Shown: positions 18,474 through 25,799 of the stretch, in pieces | How the letters are laid out: every line of letters starts with the position of its first letter | Position numbering within the stretch: position 1 is the first letter of the stretch | DNA from: Altererythrobacter sp. BO-6 | GTDB lineage: Bacteria > Pseudomonadota > Alphaproteobacteria > Sphingomonadales > Sphingomonadaceae | Length of the DNA: 64,000 nucleotides | NCBI RefSeq assembly: GCF_011047315.1 | Contig: NZ_CP049259.1 | Span: 1,364,001 to 1,428,000, forward strand | Direction: 5' to 3' | Position numbers and translations under genes: made by a program | Notes under the pieces: generated by a model | Database searches by the model: none | Seen by the model: the letters and a program-made list of their open reading frames with translations, nothing else | Told to the model about the DNA's origin: nothing

Positions 18474-18643
18474 CCCGTGGCCGTAAGCCCCGGCTGATTG
18501 CCGCGAAGCGTCACGATGACCTCCAGCCCTACATCGATCCCAACAGCCCCAGCTCTCCCGGGTACGCCGAGCGGCACCGCCGGAAGTCCTACGAGATCAT
18601 GCCGGGGATGACGCGGATCGATATCGGTTGCGAAGGCGACTGA
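18470..18643 (+). CDS. Small basic hypothetical protein
   Basis: A 57-residue protein (MTRGRKPRLIAAKRHDDLQP...) whose ATG overlaps the stop of the preceding gene by four bases, which suggests coupled translation. The N-terminus is rich in Arg and Lys and could bind nucleic acid. No homologous family was recognised. Confidence 0.6.
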   Translation: MTRGRKPRLIAAKRHDDLQPYIDPNSPSSPGYAERHRRKSYEIMPGMTRIDIGCEGD

Positions 18644-18676
18644 CCACCACACCAACCAATCCAAGGAGACCAGTTC

Positions 18677-18835
18677 ATGAACAGTGCGACCGCATACCAC
18701 CAGCCGCACCTGCGGACCCCTGCCGCGCCCTTGTGGGACGACATCCAAGCCGCCCTGGCACTGGTCTCCGCAGCGAAAGCTACAACCCCGAATGAACACC
18801 CCCGCAGCCCGCAAGGGCCGCGAGCGCACCTGTAA
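18677..18835 (+). CDS. Small hypothetical protein
   Basis: A 52-residue reading frame preceded by AAGGAG at eight bases before the ATG, the best Shine-Dalgarno in this part of the element. The sequence is rich in Ala and Pro and suggests no fold. It overlaps the next gene by 44 bases in another frame. Evidence rests on the ribosome-binding site and the operon position. Confidence 0.45.
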   Translation: MNSATAYHQPHLRTPAAPLWDDIQAALALVSAAKATTPNEHPRSPQGPRAHL

Positions 18836-19118
18836 CCAGTGCGGAGCGGTCTACCGCTCACCCCGAACTTCGCTCTACTGCTCGACCCCTTGCCGGAAGA
18901 AGGCAGGGCGCGGCACGGCTCCCACAGGAGGCCCGAAGGCTAGCCCTTCGAGCTTCTCACCGATCACCAAGGCGCTCCACCTCACCGGCTACATTGGCCG
19001 CGTGGGTCCCCTGAGCGCCCGCGATCAGAGCCAGCCGGTCTACGCCCTCGTGGTCGATCCCAACGAAGCCTACGCCGAGCTGGCTTACCAGTTCGACCTC
19101 AAAGGCTGGGGGTCGTGA
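18792..19118 (+). CDS. Zinc-ribbon-like hypothetical protein
   Basis: A 108-residue protein. The N-terminal half has CNQCG and, 14 residues on, YCSTPCRKK: a four-Cys treble-clef/zinc-ribbon type pattern like those in phage-encoded DNA-binding and HNH-related proteins. The C-terminal half (SARDQSQPVYALVVDPNEAY) is of unknown type. The stop TGA overlaps the GTG of the following frame. The Shine-Dalgarno is weak. Confidence 0.6.
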   Translation: MNTPAARKGRERTCNQCGAVYRSPRTSLYCSTPCRKKAGRGTAPTGGPKASPSSFSPITKALHLTGYIGRVGPLSARDQSQPVYALVVDPNEAYAELAYQFDLKGWGS

Positions 19119-19246
19119 GCCGTGACGAGTTCGACACTGACCTCAGGGACAACGGCATCCATGGCTACAACACCCGCAGTCCCGAAGCGCTGGAGCGTAA
19201 CCGATTCCGCGCTCGCCAACGGGAACGAATAGCCCGCGCTGCCTGA
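19115..19246 (+). CDS. Small hypothetical protein (GTG start)
   Basis: A 43-residue, highly charged frame that starts with GTG inside the preceding stop codon (GTGA), a frequent sign of translational coupling. It ends ALERNRFRARQRERIARAA, a basic amphipathic helix. No family recognised. A long inverted repeat and a hairpin follow it. Confidence 0.45.
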   Translation: MSRDEFDTDLRDNGIHGYNTRSPEALERNRFRARQRERIARAA

Positions 19247-19251
19247 CCCTC

Positions 19252-19316
19252 CTTAGCGTCCCGTCTTTGACACCTCAGCACCTACCCCTGCTTGGCGTAA
19301 AAGTCGGGACGCTAAG
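19252..19316. repeat. Widely spaced perfect 12-bp inverted repeat
   Basis: CTTAGCGTCCCG at 19252-19263 and CGGGACGCTAAG at 19305-19316 are exact reverse complements separated by 41 bases. They lie between two gene groups of the element. They could form an RNA hairpin or be a two-half binding site. Confidence 0.7.
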
Positions 19317-19321
19317 CACCC

Positions 19322-19351
19322 CTCAAACCCGCAGAAATGCGTGGGTTTGAG
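19322..19351 (+). terminator. Hairpin without U-tract, possible terminator or regulatory element
   Basis: CTCAAACCC ... GGGTTTGAG forms a nine-base-pair stem around a GCAGAAATGC-containing loop. No T-run follows, so intrinsic termination is uncertain. A related sequence (AAACCCGCAGAAAT) occurs at about 17369. Confidence 0.4.
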
Positions 19352-19409
19352 AAGCCACTTTCGGCGACCCTAGACCCCCAAAACAGCCCAAGGCTGAGAA
19401 AGAGGCAAC

Positions 19410-19688
19410 ATGCCTAGAAAGCGGATTCCTGTGCCCGTGCCAGAGCGCCACAAGTTCTGCCACAGCTGCCAGACCGTCCACCACGTCACCAAGTTCTACC
19501 GCAACCGGAGCCAGCCCGACGGGCTAACCTCGCAATGCCAAGAGTGCGCCAAAGCGTCGGGCAGAGCCTCGCGGGGCATCAACAAGCTCATCGAAGAAGT
19601 GAGCGCGGAGATGCAGGCCTACTTCGCCACCCGCAAACCGGAGCCATTCGAGCCGAGCTACCCGCCGATGTCGAGGGTGCACCCATGA
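19410..19688 (+). CDS. Small zinc-finger protein, HNH/endonuclease VII-like N-terminal motif
   Basis: A 92-residue protein. It has FCHSCQ, the linker KFYRNRSQPDGLTSQ and CQECAK, i.e. two CxxC pairs. This 'fields of CxxC ... F.. ... DGL...C..C' pattern is typical of the zinc-binding part in front of phage HNH or recombination-endonuclease-VII domains, but the nuclease domain itself is absent here. The stop overlaps the ATG of the next gene (ATGA). Confidence 0.65.
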   Translation: MPRKRIPVPVPERHKFCHSCQTVHHVTKFYRNRSQPDGLTSQCQECAKASGRASRGINKLIEEVSAEMQAYFATRKPEPFEPSYPPMSRVHP

Positions 19689-19912
19689 GGCGCTTCCGGC
19701 ACTACCGAGGGCTTAATGGCGAGACGATCCCGGTCGCAGAAGACACCATCGCCGCCACCGCGCTGCCCCACAGGCACGAGCCGTTCCCGTTCATGCGGGC
19801 AGCTCAGCGGGCAGGGAAGGAGCGTGACCAGCTCGCGTTCTGGAGCCAACACTTCCCGTGGATCGACGACACGCTCAAGCTCCCCTCCGTGCGCCGCATG
19901 CTGGTGCGCTGA
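19685..19912 (+). CDS. Hypothetical protein of the integrative element
   Basis: A 75-residue basic protein with no recognised family, translationally coupled (ATGA) to the zinc-finger gene. It contains several His and Arg residues (FRHYRG, LPHRHEPFPF) and no cysteine. It is the last of the small co-directional genes; a region with recombination-like sites follows. Confidence 0.5.
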   Translation: MRRFRHYRGLNGETIPVAEDTIAATALPHRHEPFPFMRAAQRAGKERDQLAFWSQHFPWIDDTLKLPSVRRMLVR

Positions 19913-19921
19913 GGGCCGTTA

Positions 19922-19940
19922 GTTTTGGTGCAAAAATCCG
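19922..19940 (+). repeat. 19-bp repeat, copy 1 (upstream of small recombinase 1)
   Basis: GTTTTGGTGCAAAAATCCG. It differs at one base from 23114-23132, which is upstream of the second small serine recombinase. The part TTTTG.TGCAAAA is close to an inverted repeat. Confidence 0.7.
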
Positions 19941-20089
19941 AAGCCCCATAAACGCTAACGAGCGCGGCGGTTCCCCCCCGTAGGGGGTTCTGCCCCCACA
20001 CTAACCCGCCGTGCTCCTTCGGTTTCCCTTGGAATATTCGAGAGGGATTGCCGGGGCGCGGCGGGCCGTGTGCCTTTGACGGGGCGGGG

Positions 20090-20176
20090 TCAGTTGCGGG
20101 TCGGCCTGCCCAGCAGCTTCTCCAGCCTTTCATGGACAGCAGCCGCTACCGTGCCCGTCATCTTCTCTTCGCTCAT
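20090..20176 (-). CDS. Possible 28-residue small protein
   Basis: The frame MSEEKMTGTVAAAVHERL... starts six bases after GGAGG on the minus strand. It would encode a short amphipathic helical peptide. It lies between the 19-bp repeat and the res-like site. The only support is the strong Shine-Dalgarno and peptide composition; it may be chance. Confidence 0.3.
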   Translation of the reverse strand: MSEEKMTGTVAAAVHERLEKLLGRPTRN

Positions 20177-20298
20177 GTAGTCCTCCATTGGTCGAGAGCC
20201 ACACGCCTATCCCATCCGCAGGGACCGAAATATCGACCATGTGGAACCGGCGGGCTGTTTGAGTCCAAGCGGCTCCGTTTTGCGGTGAAGCGAGAGAG

Positions 20299-20384
20299 TG
20301 TCCGAATGGGGTGTACCTCCAGCGAGCGCTCGTATCGGACAGTGTTTTTGTCCGAATAGGGTTTACTTGTGATTTACCGGACAC
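20299..20384. promoter_or_regulatory. Putative res site of the adjacent resolvase
   Basis: Four half-sites match the TGTCYRATA-type resolvase consensus: TGTCCGAATGGGG (20299-20311), inverted TGTCCGATACG (20331-20341), TGTCCGAATAGGG (20349-20361) and inverted TGTCCGGTAAA (20373-20383). They form two inverted pairs of about 43 and 35 bp, ending 42 bases before the resolvase ATG, the usual arrangement of res and its resolvase gene. The promoter is probably within it, allowing autoregulation. Confidence 0.6.
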
Positions 20385-20425
20385 TACCTGCTCAGGTTCT
20401 AGACCCTAATCGTACAGGAGCCATC

Positions 20426-20971
20426 ATGGCACAGACTATCGGATACGCCCGCGTCAGCACTGAAGATCAAGACTGCAGCATTCAGGAAGAAGCCCTCCGC
20501 AAGGCCGGGGCTGACGTTGTCCGTTCGGAGAAGAAGAGCGGCACCAGCACCAAAGGCCGCACTGAGCTGGAGACCGTGCTGGACTTCCTGCGGGAAGGCG
20601 ACACGCTCCTAGTGACCCGCATAGATCGCCTAGCGCGCTCCGTCGGGGACCTTGAGGGGATCGTGGGGCAGCTGAAAACGAAGAGGGCGCACCTTAAGGC
20701 CACAGAGCAGCCTATCGACACCTCTACGCCAGCGGGGCGAGCATTCCTCCAGATGCTTGGCGTGTTCGCAGAGTTCGAAACGGCTATCCGCCGCGAGCGC
20801 CAGATGGAAGGCATCGCCAAGGCGAAGGCGCGGGGCGTGTACAAGGGCCGCAAGCCGTCAGTGCCCGTAGAGCGGGTGCAGGAGCTGAAGGCCGGTGGTA
20901 TGGGGGCCAGCGCGATTGCGAAGGAGCTGGGGATCGCTCGCAGCAGTGTCTATGAGGCCCTGAAGGGGTGA
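20426..20971 (+). CDS. Small serine recombinase (resolvase/invertase type)
   Basis: A 181-residue enzyme with the nucleophile Ser11 in IGYARVSTEDQ, the conserved LLVTRIDRLARSVGDL and the E-helix region LGVFAEFETAIRRERQMEGI. A C-terminal helix-turn-helix (GASAIAKELGIARSSVYEAL) completes the Tn3-resolvase layout. The start has CAGGAG upstream. It lies directly behind the res-like site, so dimer resolution or inversion of that site is the likely role. Confidence 0.92.
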   Translation: MAQTIGYARVSTEDQDCSIQEEALRKAGADVVRSEKKSGTSTKGRTELETVLDFLREGDTLLVTRIDRLARSVGDLEGIVGQLKTKRAHLKATEQPIDTSTPAGRAFLQMLGVFAEFETAIRRERQMEGIAKAKARGVYKGRKPSVPVERVQELKAGGMGASAIAKELGIARSSVYEALKG

Positions 20972-21045
20972 GGCCGTGGGAGAGCGGGCACGGTTCCCCG
21001 ATGCCCTGCTTTTTTCCATTTTGCCGCCAGGGCAACGCGAACCAA

Positions 21046-21270
21046 TTAGGGCCTGACCAACTCTACGGCCACGTCGGCAATGGCCCTTACAGTCTCCTTG
21101 TCCGCCGCCAACGGTGCTCCAAATGACAGGGCAAGGGAGATGGCAATCCACTTTACGCAAGCCGCAACGTCTACGTGAACTGTAACGACGGCACGCTCTT
21201 TCCGCTGGGGAACGCGAGTAGGTTTCGGAGCCTTTGCAGCCTCGCCTGTCTTCCTCGCAAGAAGCCCCAT
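21046..21270 (-). CDS. Small hypothetical protein
   Basis: A 74-residue frame starting one base after the stop of the winged-helix gene upstream, which suggests one transcript. The N-terminal third is basic and Pro-rich (KAPKPTRVPQRKER); the rest is hydrophobic (CVKWIAISLALSFGAPLAA), and could be one membrane segment or a buried strand-helix. No family recognised. It may work with the preceding DNA-binding protein, in plasmid-like copy or maintenance control (speculative). Confidence 0.5.
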   Translation of the reverse strand: MGLLARKTGEAAKAPKPTRVPQRKERAVVTVHVDVAACVKWIAISLALSFGAPLAADKETVRAIADVAVELVRP

Positions 21271-21271
21271 C

Positions 21272-21712
21272 CTAGTCGTCCCCGAACGATTCGGTCCCAT
21301 GAACCGAATGTGCGAGAGGCGTATCGCGGGCCAACCTCCTTGCAAGCGGGCTGAAGTCGAAAACCCTACGCCCATTATCGAGATAGCTGCGCGTCATTAG
21401 CCCGAGCTTTTCCATCTTTCGCGTCGCACGTTGGACCGTTCGCTTATCCACTCCCATGCGAGCAGCTACAGTGGTCGAGCGAGGATAGACGACTGATGAC
21501 GGCTCCCACCAATGTGCCAGAAGATTGATAAGCACGAGCATTTCAGTGGGGGTCAGCCCGTACTTCGATTGCAACCTTAATAGCGTCATCGGGACGGCCA
21601 CAAATCCGGACGAGGGGCCAACTGCACCCTGCCACTTCGCGGCAACTGTGTTTGGTTCGCTATCGCTCACTTCGCTTGCATCGATAGGGGCGTTCGGTGG
21701 GTCTTGAAGCAT
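21272..21712 (-). CDS. Helix-turn-helix DNA-binding protein
   Basis: A 146-residue protein with a winged helix in the second half: LTPTEMLVLINLLAHWW, then TVAARMGVDKRTVQRATRKM as helix-turn-helix and a wing up to LDNGRRVFDF. Such proteins appear in plasmids and integrative elements as replication or transcription factors. The N-terminal 35 residues are acidic and disordered-looking. It is coupled to the small gene 21046-21270. It might regulate the element or initiate its replication; neither is shown. Confidence 0.75.
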   Translation of the reverse strand: MLQDPPNAPIDASEVSDSEPNTVAAKWQGAVGPSSGFVAVPMTLLRLQSKYGLTPTEMLVLINLLAHWWEPSSVVYPRSTTVAARMGVDKRTVQRATRKMEKLGLMTRSYLDNGRRVFDFSPLARRLARDTPLAHSVHGTESFGDD

Positions 21713-21844
21713 TCTGATGACATAGGGTATCTAATTCCATATTGAAATGGCGTCTATTCAATGGGTGACATCAGTGTCGTAAAAATGTGACCCCTTGACC
21801 GTTGCTGTGGTCAAATGGCTCAGGATTGGAAACCCGGTTCGAGG

Positions 21845-22552
21845 CTAGCGTGGCCGGTACGGCTCACACGCAATGCCATCGCCGTCCGCGTCTAATTGCG
21901 GTCGATACCCCGGCGAACCCCTGCGAAGCGGCGCGGCCCCCGCAGCTCTCGCGGCGGCACAGTTGCGATAGTATGCGGCCCCCGACTGACTCTGCCGTGG
22001 GCTGACTTCGCGGGCTGTCCTTGATGCATCGCGGTAGTCATCACGGGGCCTTGAAGGGGGCGGAAGGAGAAGCTGGGGATTCGCGGCGCGATAGTCAGAA
22101 GGCATTTGGAACTCGCCACCCCATATCCCCACACCCCGCGTTCTGGCCTGCTCCACCACCCCGACATACCGGTCGCTGTATTGTGGAAGGGCGACAGCAT
22201 AACCAGCGTTGGCCATCCGTTGGCTCAGGTCCACACCGTTGGCAGTGCAGGTAGCAACTACCCGCCCATAACTGTCCACGTCCCTCTGCTGACACTGGAC
22301 GGCCTTACCAGCGACTAGGCTTGAGAGAAGCTGACCAGCGTCGGCACCACAGGCCCAGGTGGCCCCATTGCGGGTGCACTGCTGAGAGCTTTCGACGGCG
22401 TCGATCCCATGGAGTCTGATGTGAGAATCGCCTAGCAGAAGCGTGTCGCCGTCGATTGCCTGAGCCTGCCCGAAGATGATCTGCGAATAGGCAGGGGCCG
22501 CGCCAAAGAGCAAGGCTGCGGCCAAGCTGGTAGCGAACATTCGAAGCATCAT
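21845..22552 (-). CDS. Secreted thermonuclease-like (SNase) protein with excalibur domain
   Basis: A 235-residue exported nuclease. The signal peptide ends ...APAYS. The staphylococcal-nuclease domain (about 25-145) retains DGDT, the Arg and Asp of IRLHGIDAVE, the catalytic Glu (AVES) and the Arg of DSYGRVVATC. After a Pro/Arg-rich linker, the C-terminus has the excalibur calcium-binding motif (DADGDGIACE). AAGGAG is seven bases before the ATG. It would cut external DNA or RNA; as element cargo it could act against competing DNA or aid nutrition. Confidence 0.9.
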   Translation of the reverse strand: MMLRMFATSLAAALLFGAAPAYSQIIFGQAQAIDGDTLLLGDSHIRLHGIDAVESSQQCTRNGATWACGADAGQLLSSLVAGKAVQCQQRDVDSYGRVVATCTANGVDLSQRMANAGYAVALPQYSDRYVGVVEQARTRGVGIWGGEFQMPSDYRAANPQLLLPPPSRPRDDYRDASRTAREVSPRQSQSGAAYYRNCAAARAAGAAPLRRGSPGYRPQLDADGDGIACEPYRPR

Positions 22553-22713
22553 GCCTAACTCCTTCGAATCCCCCGCCGTCCTGTGTAGCGCCTACTAAGC
22601 TCTGTCAGCAACTCCGCTTCGAACTCGGCAAGCTCTGGCACGTGTCTTGAAGTTTTTACGTTGAGGACGATTGCTCGCTACCTATATCTGGGCGGTCTAG
22701 TTGGAGAACACCG

Positions 22714-23064
22714 GTGCCAAGCAAAGCGTACTACATCTCGCCCATCGATTTCGGTTGGGAGTTCCTACCGTCAGTTCATGACTTTGCCGCGCGGCTGGCA
22801 CAGGATGATCTCGACATCAGGCTGGGCCGCACGCTCTACGGGCAACCCCGGCTAGACCGCTTCCTTGCTGATTTCGAACAGGCGAAAGAACTCGCTACGC
22901 AGGTTGGATGGGAAGGCGATTTTCGCGGAGACCCGTGCGTGTTCTGCATCCCCATCGAAAATGAAATCGTCTATGGCTTTGTTTGGAAACAGGAAAACAA
23001 CGGCGACACCTTGGTGGTTACGCCGACGCCTTTGCCTTGGTTGAACGAGTTGGTGCTCACCTAA
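22714..23064 (+). CDS. Hypothetical protein (GTG start)
   Basis: A 116-residue soluble protein of unknown family. The GTG start at 22714 is preceded by TTGGAG. The sequence is rich in aromatic residues (GWEFLPSVHDF, IVYGFVWKQE), has no signal and contains two Cys (DPCVFC). Codon use is more AT-rich than in the core genome. It is placed between the SNase gene and the second small recombinase. Confidence 0.6.
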   Translation: MPSKAYYISPIDFGWEFLPSVHDFAARLAQDDLDIRLGRTLYGQPRLDRFLADFEQAKELATQVGWEGDFRGDPCVFCIPIENEIVYGFVWKQENNGDTLVVTPTPLPWLNELVLT

Positions 23065-23113
23065 CTTGATCGTGCCATTCCAGCGGTGTTCTGTGGTGGA
23101 ATAGGCCTCGTTT

Positions 23114-23132
23114 GTTTTGCTGCAAAAATCCG
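23114..23132 (+). repeat. 19-bp repeat, copy 2 (upstream of small recombinase 2)
   Basis: GTTTTGCTGCAAAAATCCG; one mismatch to 19922-19940. It lies 250 bp before the second small serine recombinase. Both copies precede GC-rich sequence, suggesting a common functional site or a duplicated control region. Confidence 0.7.
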
Positions 23133-23382
23133 TACCGGGAATCGAGGGTAAGCGAAAGCCCCGTTCCCTCAAGGGGTACCCCCAGCTTCCCGCCAGTGAC
23201 CCGGGGGACATCCCTTGTCTTCTGTAAAGCGAGGGCCGCCCCGTGGCCGAACTATGGCGCGGGATTGACGGGCGGGGGCTGAACCGCCGCCCATTATCCA
23301 GCCCCTGTTCGATCAAGTCTCTGATCCACTGCTCCAATCGGCCTAACGCACGTTACGCCGTTTGGAACAGTTAGGTTCATCG

Positions 23383-24057
23383 ATGAAAGCCGTTGCCTAC
23401 TACCGTGTCTCCACCGCCACCCAAGCCTGCTCTGGGCTGCAGCTTGAGGCCCAGAGGGCAGCCGTTGCCAATCTTTGCGCGCACCGGGGTCTAGAGATCA
23501 TCGCCGAGTTCACCGAGGTGGAGAGCGGCAGGCGCAATGACCGGCCCGAACTCAATGATGCTTTGCGCCGCGCCAAGCTTACCGGGGCCACCCTGGTGGT
23601 CGCCAAGCTCGACCGCTTGTCTCGCTCGGTGGCGTTACTGTCCACGCTGCAGGACAGCGGGGCCAAGTTTATTGCAGCCAATATGTCCGAGGCCAACGAG
23701 CTCACAGTCCACATCCTCGCAGCTGTGGCGCAAGCGGAACGCAAGGCAATCTCCACGCGCACCAAGGAGGCCCTCAGGGCAGCCAAGGCGCGGGGGGTGA
23801 AGCTCGGCAGCCCGAATGGGGCAGCGCCGCTCAAAAGGGCTGGCAAGGGCAACGCGGGAGCCATCGAGGCAGTCAAGCAAGAAGCTCAGAGCCGCGCTCA
23901 CGAGCTCGCAGACGAGATTGCGGCAGTGCGGGCAGCCGGGGCCCAGAGCCTCAGAGAGATAGCTCAGAGTTTGAATGAGCGGCACATTGAGGCACCGAGG
24001 GGAGGCAGCTGGCACCCTTCGGGGGTCAAGCGGGTGCTGGAGCGACTGCCGCTATAG
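23383..24057 (+). CDS. Serine recombinase family protein
   Basis: A 224-residue recombinase with Ser10 in VAYYRVSTATQ, the motif VAKLDRLSRSVALLS and the E-helix (VAQAERKAISTRTKEAL). The tail (SLREIAQSLNERHIEAPRGG ... GVKRVL) is the start of a 'recombinase'-type DNA-binding domain. It has no large C-terminal coiled coil, so it is not a typical integrase. An inverted repeat CCTAAC (23342) / GTTAGG (to 23375) flanks the region before the start. ATG at 23383 is preferred over TTG at 23362. Confidence 0.9.
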   Translation: MKAVAYYRVSTATQACSGLQLEAQRAAVANLCAHRGLEIIAEFTEVESGRRNDRPELNDALRRAKLTGATLVVAKLDRLSRSVALLSTLQDSGAKFIAANMSEANELTVHILAAVAQAERKAISTRTKEALRAAKARGVKLGSPNGAAPLKRAGKGNAGAIEAVKQEAQSRAHELADEIAAVRAAGAQSLREIAQSLNERHIEAPRGGSWHPSGVKRVLERLPL

Positions 24058-24167
24058 TTGCAAGGGCTCACTAGCCTGCGATGAGCTCAGGGCATTGATT
24101 CACCATGTGTTTCTGATGCGGCAATAATGTACGCTCGAAACCCCACCGATCCGCACGGAAGATTTTC

Positions 24168-25217
24168 ATGGCATTAGTACGGGACGCAAAGACGCTGTCG
24201 AACAAGGCCATCGCCTCGATGCGGATCGCAATGAGCACGTTCAACAGCTATGACGATGACGGAAGGGTATGCTCCGTTCTCCTGCACCTGCAGCATGCTT
24301 GTGAGATGCTCCTCAAAGCAGTGCTGGTTCAGAATGGTGAGAAAGTGTTCGATCCCGGCGACGGACGCAGCATCGGCTTTGACCGCGCTTTGCACCGGTG
24401 TCGGCAGGATTACGATCTCAGCGAAGCTGAAGCGGGCACGATGCGCGTCATAGACGCACTACGAGATGCCGAGCAGCACTGGTTCACAATTGTCGATGAA
24501 GACTTTTTCTACCTGAACACCCGGGCGCTGGTGACCGTTTTCGATGCCTATCTTAAACGAGCTTTAGAGATCGATTTGTCGTCACACATACCCTCTCGGG
24601 TTTTGCCAGTCTCCACTAAGCCGCCCGGAGACTTCGATTTTCTCGTGGACCGGGAGTACGCCCTGATCGCGGACCTCCTTACGCCGGGGCGTAGGAAGAG
24701 AGATGAAGCAAGAGCGCGGATAAGGGCTTTGCTTGCGATGGAAGGACTCGTTAGCGATGAGGTTCAGATCTCGCAGCGAGACATCAATCGTATTGAGAAG
24801 GCCATAAGGGCAGGAAACGACCTAGCCGCTGTCTTTCCGAGACTAAACACGATTGCGAGTTCGATTGAAGGCGACGGCCCGTCAATCAAGGTCCACTTCA
24901 CAAAAAAGCAGGGCGCACCCGTTCAGTTTGTTGCAGGTGACGATCCCGTTGGCGCAGCTGCGGTGCGAGAGGTCGACTTGCAGCGAAAGTTTTATCTTCG
25001 CGCCACCGACCTTGCAAAGGCCGTCGGGCTGAGTGTTCCGAAGGCGGCTGCTCTAAGGGCACATCTTGGGATCGACGGGGACCCGGATTGTCACCACGTC
25101 TTTTCCTTCGGTAAATCGAAACATCATTGCTTCTCCGACAATGCACGAAACAGGATGCGTCAGTGTCTTGATGATGGCGCTGACATCGAAGCGATTTGGG
25201 CCGCGCAGCGAGGCTAA
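24168..25217 (+). CDS. DUF3644-type protein
   Basis: A 349-residue protein. The N-terminal helical domain (AIASMRIAMSTFNS ... LLHLQHACEMLLKAVLVQNG) is typical of DUF3644; the central part has an Arg-rich helical region and the C-terminus (LRATDLAKAVGLSVPKAAAL) looks like a helix-turn-helix. The family's biochemical function is unknown to me, but members are often found in defence islands, as here beside a restriction-modification module. Codon use is AT-shifted relative to the chromosome. Confidence 0.75.
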   Translation: MALVRDAKTLSNKAIASMRIAMSTFNSYDDDGRVCSVLLHLQHACEMLLKAVLVQNGEKVFDPGDGRSIGFDRALHRCRQDYDLSEAEAGTMRVIDALRDAEQHWFTIVDEDFFYLNTRALVTVFDAYLKRALEIDLSSHIPSRVLPVSTKPPGDFDFLVDREYALIADLLTPGRRKRDEARARIRALLAMEGLVSDEVQISQRDINRIEKAIRAGNDLAAVFPRLNTIASSIEGDGPSIKVHFTKKQGAPVQFVAGDDPVGAAAVREVDLQRKFYLRATDLAKAVGLSVPKAAALRAHLGIDGDPDCHHVFSFGKSKHHCFSDNARNRMRQCLDDGADIEAIWAAQRG

Positions 25218-25317
25218 CTATCCTGGCAGTGAACGCTCAACGCTCAGCAATGAGGAAGACCAAGGGAATAACGTAACTGCGCGCCGACAGCGGTAGTTGT
25301 GGTTCGTAAGACGCGAC

Positions 25318-25743
25318 ATGGCAGACACGCGGACACCCTCTCAGCGCCGACGCATCATGCAGTCGGTGAAAACGAAAGACACCGGTCCTGAGATGGCCGT
25401 TCGTCGCCTGTTGCACAGGGAAGGTTTCCGCTATCGCTTGCATCATCAAGGACTGCCAGGGCGGCCAGATATAGTCTTTCCCGGGCGGAGGAAGGTCATC
25501 TTCGTGCACGGCTGTTTTTGGCACGGCCATGATTGTCGGTTAGGTCGCCCTCCGAAGTCGAAGCTCGAGTATTGGGGCCCAAAATTACTGTCCAACAAGG
25601 AGCGTGACCAGCGCATCCTAAGGGAACTCGCTGAGTCCGGCTGGGCAACGTTGACTGTATGGCAGTGCGAGATGGAAAATATGGCAGAGCTTCGAACTCG
25701 ACTCATTCGATATCTTGAAGATGCTCCGGAAAAGGGAGGGTGA
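25318..25743 (+). CDS. vsr: Very-short-patch repair endonuclease Vsr
   Basis: A 141-residue mismatch endonuclease that nicks next to T:G mismatches made by deamination of 5-methylcytosine. Visible: the N-terminal RRRIMQSVKTKDTGPEMAVR, the catalytic Asp in LPGRPDIVFPG, the VFVHG-like strand (IFVHGCFWHGHDC) with the zinc-binding His/Cys, and PKSKLEYW. The stop overlaps an upstream GTG of the methyltransferase frame. It protects the host from mutations caused by the adjacent cytosine methyltransferase. Confidence 0.95.
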   Translation: MADTRTPSQRRRIMQSVKTKDTGPEMAVRRLLHREGFRYRLHHQGLPGRPDIVFPGRRKVIFVHGCFWHGHDCRLGRPPKSKLEYWGPKLLSNKERDQRILRELAESGWATLTVWQCEMENMAELRTRLIRYLEDAPEKGG

Positions 25744-25799
25744 AGTGGTTGCGTGAACAAGGTTCGACGGACTATCGAGTGGTCGAAGGAGTAATACGA

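Larger units (their letters stand above)
19913..20425. other. 513-bp intergenic region before the first small resolvase
   Basis: It has no large gene. It contains copy 1 of a 19-bp repeat (19922), a GC-rich stretch around 20040-20100, one tiny minus-strand frame (20090-20176) and a res-like group of TGTCCG half-sites (20299-20384). Confidence 0.5.

Noticed and set aside
25740..25799. Earlier GTG start of the methyltransferase overlapping vsr
   Set aside because: GTG at 25800 has AAGGAG at eight bases and begins right before the conserved first strand; the 20 extra residues show no conservation-like pattern.
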